Translations under genes and position numbers: made by a program
In this document: in pieces, positions 1-11,200 of the stretch
How positions within the stretch are numbered: position 1 is the stretch's first letter
Layout of the letters: each line of letters begins with the position of its first letter
The notes under the pieces: generated by a model
Seen by the model: only the letters and a program-made list of their open reading frames with translations
Database searches by the model: none
Told to the model about the DNA's origin: nothing
Source: Pararge aegeria
Lineage: Eukaryota; Arthropoda; Insecta; Lepidoptera; Nymphalidae
Length of the DNA: 64,000 nt
Direction: 5' to 3'
NCBI RefSeq assembly: GCF_905163445.1
Contig: NC_053200.1
Span: forward strand, 620,001 to 684,000

Positions 1-1201
1 GTTGTTAATAAAACAATGAAATAATAAGTTCTTGTTTTATTGAAGTCATCTTTTTTAGGCTCCCTCCATTCCATAAGCAAGTATATCCTCGCGGTGCTGT
101 GAATGAATAGTACGGGGTGAGGTCGCAGCGTAATGTCGAGTGATGGTATCGCTAGAATCCGGAGCGAGACGTGACGGCCAACGAGTTACGAGCCAAATTT
201 ATGTTATGGTGTTACAGAACACTTTCGAAGGCACCTCTATAGTGACGGGTACATAATATTTTTTTCCACACGATTTCAACTTGATACTTGTTAATCATAG
301 TCCAGAATGATAGAAGAGGTCACTAGGTGTTACACTAACTTCTTTATAATAAGGTTTTTGCTAGCAATACATATTTACTACCACGGTTGTTTTACCGTTT
401 CTGCATAATAAATATTTTGTATCAGTTTTTATGTATAGTATATAATAGTACGTAGGCATCTTGCCTTGAACTATTATTTTAAATCCTTTTGTGGCACACT
501 TGAAATATTTATAAATTATTATACCTTCTATAGACATTTAGGTAGAGGGGGACTCGGGAGTTAAACTAACATTGGAATGTGCAAATAATTTATATAATGT
601 CTTACAATCTATTTACATGGTTTCCTGTATTCAAACTATTTAAAAATAGCCTTAGGTACAGTTCAGCATAATGGTGCATTTCAATTAGCTGCAAAGAGCC
701 GCGCGACTTACGCCTTTTTTCACTAATAACGAAGGCAATGTCTAAGTAGGTAACGTCTAATCATAGAAGATTCCTAGGCATACATTTACCTTTCACCAAT
801 CGATGTTCACTTAGCAACTCATATAACCTTACTTGTCTATCATTCTTGCCGCAAAATGTGGTATTTCGTGTATGTATTATTTATCATAATTTTCAGTTTC
901 CGTATGGACTTAAGATTATTAAAAATAACCAAAATTTAAATCTCTCAATTGTCAGTCTTAGAGTCTCCTGAACTTTACTATCCGCCGATTTGGTGTCGTA
1001 ACTATAACCAGCGCCTTACGTGGTTAGACATCCTACAAGAGTTCGTGAAACGTTTTTCTTTACGCCTCGCCCAAATTATTAGGAATCCGATTTAAGCGTT
1101 TCCTAGGTTAGTGAAAACGGGCATTAGTTACATTTCGGAAGGTCATGATTCTCTACGACCTTGAGATCGATACACTTGTCAAAGGTGACGTCACAAAATA
1201 C
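1..1201. other. Intergenic, no gene seen
   Basis: AT-rich sequence downstream of VAC14. No open frame with recognisable similarity; short poly-T and A runs only. Confidence 0.6.
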
Positions 1202-1209
1202 ATAATGGA

Positions 1210-1342
1210 CAGTGGCGTGCATTTCATACATGCACGAAAGCACTGCATACCCTAAAATTGAAATATAGCCCGGATTTTTGCCATTTTGTGCAATTTTCCT
1301 GCTGTATGCATACCCTGGTAAGAAACCCAGTGCACGCCACTG
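1210..1342. mobile_element. hAT-type MITE, 133 bp
   Basis: Terminal inverted repeats CAGTGGCGTGCA (1210-1221) and TGCACGCCACTG (1331-1342) are perfect over 12 bp. They are flanked on both sides by the same 8 bp, ATAATGGA (1202-1209 and 1343-1350). An 8-bp duplication and CAGTG ends are hAT hallmarks. No coding capacity. Confidence 0.88.
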
Positions 1343-1350
1343 ATAATGGA

Positions 1351-2070
1351 CAATCGTGGTATAAATTGGTCCACACTGTTGAAGAGATGATGCGGGCACT
1401 TTGCAGCGTACTTGTATACACCTTGGAATGCTTTCTTATTATCTACCTATATTATATTCTTAATAACACAAAATCATTGTAAAAAACTTAATTCAACATT
1501 ATTACATATATTTCAACAAATTAAATCTAGTATATAATCTTTTATGTACAACACTTTTTTTTACGAATTGTAAACATAAAAAATACTATGAAATCTCACA
1601 GTGCTACCGAATGCAAAGGATACCTTTTTTCCGAACGCCCTTGGAATGAGATTGATCTCCTCCCTCGTTAGCGACCATTGATTATTGGGGGATGACGTCA
1701 TATTCATCTTAATTTGATTTGTTAAACGCCCTCTTGTCTATCATGAATGTTCGGGCGCACTATGAAAGTTCATAGTAGTGTTGGTAGCAAGTGTACGTTA
1801 GCTGCTATAGTTTTAAAGTGGAGGTAGCGTTCGGATCTTACCGGCCAGCGAATGCAGCGGACGCTACTTCTAGTATTATAGCAGTAGGTGTATACGCCGT
1901 CTCAGCAATTCTGAGTCTCCACTTAGAAGCTGGGTTTGGATTTGTTTCGTCTAGAGAGTCAGCAGCTCTGCGCTTCGAAGAGCACTTTAAGCCGTGGCCC
2001 CGGTTATCATCTCTAAAATGATAATAACCGTTAAAGGCCAGCAACATGGTGGGGGGTGTCGGGCGGGGCG
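1351..2070. other. VAC14 3' flank/3' UTR, no other gene seen
   Basis: Presumably contains the VAC14 3' UTR on the minus strand. No AATAAA is seen close to the stop on that strand. A segment near 1600-1720 has the look of an interspersed repeat and includes the string GTATCCTTTGC on the minus strand, which also follows VAC14 exons 6 and 11. Confidence 0.45.
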
Positions 2071-2206
2071 CTAGACGTGCGCGCGCTCGAACAGCTTGGC
2101 GCGGCTGAGGCGGCGCTCCAGCGTCTTGTAGTCGCGGTGCGCGGCCTGCACGCGCTGGAACTCGCGCAGCAGCGCGTCGAAGTCCACGTCCGCGCGCGCC
2201 TCCTGC
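2071..2206 (-). CDS. VAC14: VAC14 exon 14 (residues 688-732 and stop)
   Basis: Encodes DVDFDALLREFQRVQAAHRD then LERRLSRAKLFERAHV and TAG, matching the human C-terminal DYAELLQHFEKVQNKHLEVRHQ. Acceptor CCGCAG at 2207-2208; joins exon 13 in phase 2. Confidence 0.92.
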
Positions 2207-5200
2207 CTGCGGGCGGGACACTACAGCGCCGCTCCGGGCAAGCGACACGCGGGAAATATTCGAAACTTTCCTTCAGTAGGCCCGTTTGAAACGTCAAGTC
2301 AGTCTGTTTGTAGCAGATTCCAAGAAACTCTTGAACATAATTTTACAGATTACAATCTTTCCTATATTGTGAGAGATGAGAGCGGAGCCCGCTTCAAAGC
2401 AGCCTTTTTCGTTAAGAAATCATGAATCGTATAGTAACCACGATTTATTAAATGTGTTAACACTTTAAACTTACGCATTGGCAGGTTCAAAATCAAATTG
2501 GGAATCAGATTATAAAAGCATATACTTAAACTCACAAATGACTTCTGCATCTTTCGCAAACTATATGCAGATGTCACTAACTTATGTCTATTTCGAGTCA
2601 GGCGGTTGTCCATAGCGAGTAAAGCGGTATCCACTTGTTGTTCAAAAAGAGTAATTTGTCTTACAAATACTATATTGTTATAAATATATTCTGAGGCTAC
2701 CGTAATTATATCTATTTCTTTAAATTTTTCATGGAGGGATTGACATGAATTAAGTTTATTTATTAACCGTACAGCTCTTTTCTGCAATATGAATATAGTT
2801 TAATTATCAGCAGCTATGCCCCATAGTAAATTTTTAGGCAGTAAACCAGTGCGACACATGCAACATAGCACGGATTATATTGTCTCATATCTCTTAATAA
2901 GCAAACAGTACAATGTCACAATTTTCAATAACTTGGTTTATATACACCAAAAATAGAAAGGGTCCCAAAAATGAACCCCGTGGGAAAGTCATTGACGTAG
3001 ATGACCCCTGCGATTTAATGTCTTTTATGCATTCCCATTGAATTCTGACACTGAGATAGGAGGCAACCAAACTAAGTGCAACGTTTTTGAGACCGTAGTG
3101 GGCTTTATGATCAAAACAATCTAATGTTTTGCATAGATCATAAAAACGCCAACAGCATTCTGCGAACGTTCCCAGACATCGTAAACATATTTTTTAAAGT
3201 TAAGCGCATGCATCCGTATTACTGCTCCGGAAATTATTTACATTGAAGTGATTTAAAAGTTGATTTGTTTAGAGACCTCACTAAGAGCTGGTAAGATTGA
3301 AATAGTCATAAAATCTTCTCCTATTCCCTGTTGGCGTGCTTTGGCAGCTGGCCACGTTAATCGTATCTCTAGTCAGGTGATATAACGTTGTCCGGCGGCA
3401 CGTACCTGTCCGGCGGCACGTACCTGTCCGGCGGCACGTACCTGTCCGGCGGCACGTACCTGTCCGGCGGCACGTACCTGTCCGGCGGCGCGTCGCTGCG
3501 GGGCGGCGCGCAGTGCAGGCGGCGGCGCAGCGCGTGGAAGGCGTCGCTCTGCGGCAGCAGCATGAGCAGGCCGAACAGCGCCGCGCGCAGCTCCGCGCTG
3601 CCCGGCGCCAGCAGCTCCAGCCGCAGGTCTGCGGCATAAGCGCTACAGCCCGCGCACGTACACGCACGCACGCGCACGTACACGCACGTACACGCACGCA
3701 CGCGCACGTACATGCACGCACGCGCACGTACATGCACGCACGCGCACGTACACGCACGTACGCGCACACACACGCAGGCGCGCAACCGTACAGGCGATAT
3801 TGGACACAAGCAGCCGCTACTTTGTGCTATTGCTTGATATACAATGAACATTAGCTCTGCACCAAAAGCAGATCTAATTGGTGTGTAGTAAATACCAAAT
3901 AAACTATAAATGAAGCCGTAAAGATTCTCGTGCTCTTCGCCAAATAAACTAGTTTTCATAGAATTGTATTGGGTAATTTCGATAAAGAAATTCGTAGTAC
4001 CGTACCAGAATTTAGAAATTGGTGGCAATTCACCCGTGTGCTTCGGAGACGACGCTAAGCTATCGTTCCTGCGCCTGATCTATTATAGGTCGTGTGCGTC
4101 GTATGTGAGCCGCAGGACGGGGAAGGTAGACAAACGTTAGAGCTAATACAGTCTGCCGTCGACCACCGCGACGATTACACGACTGAATTGTTCGGGCCAG
4201 TTCGTTCCAAGCGCACATGAATTATAATATTCTAAGATGGGTCCGCCAATTGTACGACAATTGAAAAATTTTATTTACACACAGATTTCATCTCAGACAA
4301 AAGGGTGACAAGGAAAGTAACGGTAGTAACGATCAAGGAACCATATAAAAATTATTACTATCCCATTCATTGTTTCATTCTGAAGACTACATTTTTAATA
4401 AATTACGGCAAAACCGCAAGCATAATCCAGTTAAAAATAAGTACTTACATGCAAATACTGGAGATTCAATTAGTTGTACTAATTTATCTATTTCTGTCAG
4501 AAAATCAACTGTAATTTCCAGATCGCCACTGAGGTTTACTGTTGAGGAAACTCAATAAAATAACATACAAGAACAAGTGTTTCGCAGTGCAAAATCATAG
4601 GTAACATTTATCTGTTGTTAGCACGAGGGGAGTCGCTGGGAGCCGCTGGAAACCGGCCCAGGACCGTGAATTGTGGAATTTCCTACAAAAGATTTATGTC
4701 TAGCAGTGGACGTCAATTGGTTGAATTGGAAATATATTATCGGCATGACAAAAATATAATAAACGCGGACAAAGCTACTTCACAATATAACGTTCGCCGT
4801 TCGCTCAAACGCAAAGGATACAAGGTGGCGATGAGCGCGGCGCAGTGGCGGTAGTTGTGCGTGAGCAGGCACAGCGCCAGCAGCGCCACGGGGCTGTGGC
4901 ACCAGCACGCGTACAGCGTGCGGAACAGCGACACGGCGGCCTGCGGGGGCCACACTACAGCTCGGCGCGGCTTAGGCCTTGGCTTTATCGACTCTCCGAG
5001 CCGCGCGGGAGATAGTATCCAAATAATACACGTGCGAGAATAAACGGGGGTCAACTTCGCCTATCCCCAGTCAGGAGATATCATTTTCGCCTCCAGCCTA
5101 TGCAAACGATGCAGGTAGGTTCGTGTGTAATGCCCGCAATGAGTTCTGCGGAACGGTATCCTGACCCTCACGTCTGTAAAAGTATACAACGCAATTCTAT

Positions 5201-8200
5201 CGTTCGTTGGGTGCGTCCCTCCTAATATCGAGGGGCTCACCGTCATCATTTAAAGCCTCATTATTTAAAAATGACAGGTACTCGGACATGCTTTCACTTC
5301 CTAAAATGAAGAATTTTAATTCTGCACAAAACGATGTTAGTTCGGGTCCCGTTGCGTTTGGAACCCTCTCGGCTATTTATTGTTTCCTTTGTAATCAAGG
5401 GAAAGAAGCATTGTCTATCCGGCCACACCGAGAGTCAACAACAAGGCCGCAGCACTCACGGGGTCCCGGAAGGCGCGCAGGCGCAGGCGCAGGTGGTGCA
5501 GCTCGGCGGCCGTGAGCAGCAGCGTGGCCAGCACGTCCACCAGCCGCGCCGCGAAGCGCAGCTCGCGCTCGCCGCGCACGGCCTGCGCCACGCCGCGGTA
5601 CACCGCCTCCGCGCCCACCAGCACGCACAGCTGCCTGCGCAGTCGCCCGCGTGTACACACGCACGCGCGCATATTCATTCGTACTAATCTAAACTCATTC
5701 AAATTTATGAATGATTTGAAGAATGCCGACTACAAAGGTTTTTATGCCACCGCCTTATATTAATGATTCACTCCTTTTATTCTCAATTTTATTCAACCCA
5801 TTACCGATCCACTACAGTGCTCGTTTCCTCTCAAAGCGAGAAGGGTTATACGTTTAATTCGATTCTGTTAGAGTTGTTAGTTTACATTCGTCGGAAGGGT
5901 ATGTCGTATATAGGCCCGGGCTGAGCTTGAATGACACGATTTGGGACTGGATGTCATTCAAACCCTTCAGCTCATGAGAGTAATCAAATTAATAACACAA
6001 AAAATTAACTGTATTTAAAAATTGATTTTTTAATCTTTTTCTGTTAAATTCTTTGGTACGATGTAAGCCTGCCTGTTGACAAGCTGATAAAAAAATGCAT
6101 AACGAGACCATATTTATAATTAAATACGAACCTTATTATAAAAGCTCCCCGGTCCTCCAGAAGATTTTCATCAGCAGCGAGCAATCTCAAAAGTGCTTTC
6201 AAGAATTTGTGGTAGTACGGACTCGATTCTAGATCCACTGCAAATAATAACATTAAAGTACAAAAAAAAAAAATTTACATATTATATATTTTTTTTTGTG
6301 GTAAGAACATTGGATTTGAAATCTGTCATGTTATATATCATTTTACTTTAATAAACTTGATATCCATATCGAAGTAGTAGCGGTACTCACCGCTGCTGTC
6401 CGCTGCGGCGCCGGTGGCGGTGGTGGCGGTGGTGGCGGCGGTGGCGGAGGCCGGGGCCGAGGGGCAGGAGCATATCTCGGCGAGCACGGCCAGCGCGCGC
6501 CGCACCACGTCGTCGGCCGCGTCCTTGAGGCTGCCCACCACACTCACGAACACAAGCTCCGTTTGCAGGTACATCTGCGGCGGGCACCAATTATTTCTTA
6601 TCATAATCGTCTTTTAGTTGTAAGCACTCAATCCCTATTGGAAACGTAAACATAAAACCCCTAACTCGCATGTGAGCAATTTTCTTCTTTTTATTTAAGT
6701 TCTATTTGTGAAAACTTTTAATTGGCTAAGTAAAGTAGTAGAGTATACTACTTTACTTTTATCCACTGCATAATCATTGCTTCGCAAAACAATATGGCTT
6801 TTACACCGTGGTGACATGGTAGACGTTCCGCATGCTGGCCAAGTGCGGTTTGGACTTCAAAAGCCTTTGAGAAAGTTATACAGGATTCTCAGCCGGCGCA
6901 ATTACAGGTACACCTACGCTTCAGACTGATGGATTCAGAGCGGCACTGTTGTTGTGCAGAACATGTTCCTCGCATTAATTGCAAAGTGTAACTCTGTATA
7001 CTGTATAACGTAGATATTAAGTTTATTGTATATTGGACCTTTGAAGTCTTAAATAAATGCAATACAATACAATTTGCGATAGTCTCCCGCTTAACATAAA
7101 GTGTCTGTTTTCTGAAAATAACGTCTGAATAGAACTTCAAATTCTGAATAATGAAACGAATATAAAGACGCACTAAGGAATCTGTTTACTTTTTAAATGT
7201 GCACTATTTACAATGTTCGTGGATGTAGTCAGCGACGCGACTCTGCCCGACTTTTGACTGCATCACGTTAAGTTGGTTCATTTACAATTCGAATCGAAGG
7301 CCCATAAATCAACGGGTACACCTAAATGGCTACATACCTCGGAAGGCAACTTGTTGTACAAGTGCAGGATCCAGTCCAAGGCGGCCACCTTGGTGTGCAC
7401 GGAGCTGTGGTGCAGCATCTGAGTGAGCACCCCCACTACCGCTTCCAAATTTAATCGAGGAGGCCCTTCGTCCTCCGCCCCTTCAGTGACGGGGCCTTCC
7501 GCTGGGGTCTCTTTCGTCGGGGCACCTTCAACCGGAGGGACGTTCGTAGGAGGGCCCTCGGAAGACGCGCGAGATTCCGACATCTCGGACACTAGTTTCG
7601 TTAACTGAAGGTTAACAGTCGCAGCGGTCTCTCGGATCTCTGATTTGTACGTAGCAAGTGCTTATTCATTATTTAAAAGACCGTTAACGTTAAACTAAAA
7701 TTTAGTTAAGCAAAATATGTTGCCCCTGTTACAAATAATACAAATACATCAAATATTGCGGTTGCGATATAACTGCCTTTTGTATTATTAAAACAAAAGC
7801 ATTACCCGAGCACTGACGTTTTCAAAATTCCTGTCTACACATCTGTCTGTCTGTTTTTTTTATTTATTATCAGAACAAGTTAAACGATTATAGAACATTG
7901 CTTACCAGCAGGCAGTACTTTGTTTACCTCAAAAATGTAGGTGATATTTAAGTTGAGAGATCTTGTCTAGGCTAAAATGGGAAATTTTGGCGAACGCAAT
8001 CATGGTGAATTCACAAATAACAGTTAAATAAGGTCGAGACACGACGCCACTCTGTGTCAGGGCAAGCGAGTCGTGCAAAGGATACTCTTGCGCGGCTCGT
8101 CCGTGTAGGCCAGGCACGGCAGCGCCGCCAGCAGCACGCCCGAGGCGAAGGGCAGCACGCGCGCGCCGCTCAGCTCCGCGAACTCCTTCAGCCACGACAC

Positions 8201-11200
8201 CGCCGTCAGCTGGCGGCCGCGGACAGCGATCATTCTAACACTAGCCTCGGTACAAGAGTTGCTCGCGCCCATTCGGGAAGCCATTTTCGCATATCGAACC
8301 GTATCATCAAAGTTAAGTTAACCTAATGTCACTTATACCTCAGATTTTTTATTTACAAACATTTTGCCAAAAGCCCGAGCTATAGAATTGTATTTGAGCT
8401 TTAATTTGATGTAGATAAGATCCATATTACACCGTCGTTCAATTGCGTATGTCCATTCTCCAAAACGAAACCTCGATTACTAGCCAGGAAGTCTTGTAAA
8501 AAGGCTTCGGCTTCAGGCCTGGACCCCATTGATGACTTCATAATTGACCAATATCACTGGAAACCTTTCAAAGTGAATGAAGAGTAATTAATTTAAAGTC
8601 AGACTGAGGCGTGACATCATACCTATATGATCAGGTGTGACACCGAACGCCGGAGAGTTATATACAATCCCTCGCAATACTTATGTTTTCGTCTTCAGAC
8701 CCTTACCGTAGGTTAAAACTACTTACCTGCAATAGTTCTTCCGTGGACTGCGCATGAGTAATGAGGATATTGATCATGGCTTCGAAGTTCACTTCCGCCG
8801 GCTCCTTTTTGATGCTGCGTAGGAACTCATTCAGCTGCACGTCGCACCTAATAAAAATATGGAGGATATTTTGGCGCAATTTCGCTAGTTGTCAAGTGTT
8901 TCCCTATGTGATTTTAAGTGATGAAGTGCAAACTAAACCAAGAGGAATTTTTTATATCGAATTCGTTCAAAAAGGAAGACGGTATAAATTTGGAGGTTTT
9001 TTGTATGTTGCAGGCATAACTTGGTCATTTATAGACGTATTATATTTTTATTCGAAAGGAATAAAATTTCATATAGACCTGATGAAGAGTTTCCGAGACA
9101 GAAAACTTAAAAAAATTACAGCTAATCAACCACGATTTCTGCTATGGCATACATGTGCAATGTTTACGCACTCACGCTACATAACATCCCAACTGCTCCC
9201 TCGAAAAGGTAACGTAAACCACATTTTCTATTCAAGTTAGTAGCTGTTTAATATTTAAATAAATAAATATACTATGAAGAGACTAATGAAGAGTCTCGGT
9301 GGCCCCTCGCGCTCACATGCGGCGGATCTCGGGGTTGGGGTCGTCCAGCACGGTGAACAGGCCGTCCAGCAGGTCGGGCAGCTGGCGGCGCAGGCCCAGC
9401 GCGGGCGCGGCGTCCAGCGCCGACAGCCAGCCCACGGCGAACTGGCGCGCCGCCGCGCTGCGCGTGTACATGCGCTCGCGCACCAGCGGCACCACGGCGC
9501 CCAGCTCCAGCGCCGCGCTCTCCGTCACGATGTCCTGCGCACGGGAACGCGAGTAAGTAAGGTTAAAATATTTAGCATAACGTATTAGAACTTAAAACAA
9601 TAATAATAGAGTGGTGTTTTGCCTGATAAGTTTTAATAATAAACTGTATTTAGCGTTTTTTTGGTCGATCATAAATCCTGCGTAAATTTTTCCGCGGATT
9701 TTAATCTACCTCTATTTTAAATTACAGTCGACTCGATTCAGTAGTTTCTGCGTGATACAGTAACAAGCAACCATACAATCAAGCAACCATACAATCTTTG
9801 GCATTTATGATATTAGGAGGATTATTGTAGCCCAGAGCAATAGTTACCTTAACAAGTCTATCCAACACTTCGGCGCCATTGCGAACCTGCAGCTCGGGGT
9901 CGGCCGCCAGCCGGGCCAGCGCGTCGAACACCAGCGGGAAGTACGTGACGGTGGCGCTGCGGGCCACCTTCAGCACGTTGAACAGCGCTTCAGTGGCGCC
10001 GTAGCGGACGCGCGCTTCGCTCTCGCCGAGACAGGCCACTATGGGGTGGATCAACTCCCCGACGTAAACATCACATCCCTGCGAAGCGAGGGGCAATTGG
10101 TATAGCAAGCGCTTGTCTGCAGATGGGCAAGAGCAAGACAAAGTAGGAAATCTAAAACTGACTAACCTCCCCTCTACCAGTGAGTCCATTTTTGCAGAAA
10201 CTATGCAATGGTGTTTCTTTTATTCTAAATTAATGCCAAATCCTGATTAATGCCAACCTGACCTTTCACTCAATTGTCACTATTTCTGTGATATGTTTAT
10301 AGGGGCCGCCACACGCTCCCCTTAACTAAGCACATTTGTTACATGCTCAAGAAAATTTTTGACGGTCATTTAAAAAGTTTGTTAAGTAGTGATACACAAC
10401 CAGTATGTCGCCCTCACCAGCCTCCCTAGCAGATGCGCCAAGGGTGAAGTACCAAGCATTTGATTATCGCTACAGTAACGGTAACCAAGAGACCAATTAA
10501 GTTTTTTGACTGGACCATTATGAGACTGTTGGTGCACTTGCTTGAAATAATAAGCACTACCTTTCCCAAACCAACAGCAACTGAAGAGAGGCCCATAAGA
10601 GCACCATTCTTGACATTGGGGTTTGTGGATGACATCAGCTCCTGGCCCAGGACTCGTATCAAGCGTTTGATTTGATTTGTGTTGTTAGCATCACTGAAGT
10701 CTTTTACCATTCTGTACGTGGAAAATAGGCTATTATCAATATTTTTCATTTAATAGCTGTATAGTTTTATGATATTACAAGAAGGATTTCAAATATGAAT
10801 AAATGTAATTCCAAATAATATGGGCTAAGAATTACAATGTGAAATCTATAAAAGTAATAAATATTTATGTCTTTTAAAAAGTGAGAAAGTGGATACAATT
10901 TTTATTCTAAAGGGTATTTAGATTACAAGAAAAGTACAGCCTTCACACAATTTTGACAAAGGGTACAAATTTGACTATTCATAAGTTTCTTTGACATACA
11001 CAACCCCTGACTGACTTACACTTGCTGGTTTTTTGAGACTACCAAGCTTGACCAGTTAATTATTACCAATTCATTCCATTATGTCTTTTACATCCAAATG
11101 AGTCTTGTATGGATATAATATGATATTGACGCCCCTTAAGAGAAGAAGTTTGATGATAAATAAAAAGTCTCTTTTTTGTAATAGTTCAAATTATTTCAAT

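Noticed and set aside
3281..4028. Arg/Ala/Cys-rich ORFs over the microsatellite and VAC14 exon 13
   Set aside because: Composition is dictated by the repeats. Only the part from 3628 downward is the true VAC14 exon; the upstream extension is intron.
8761..9240. 159-codon plus-strand ORF
   Set aside because: It starts antisense to VAC14 exon 5 and runs into AT-rich intron; no recognisable domain or context.
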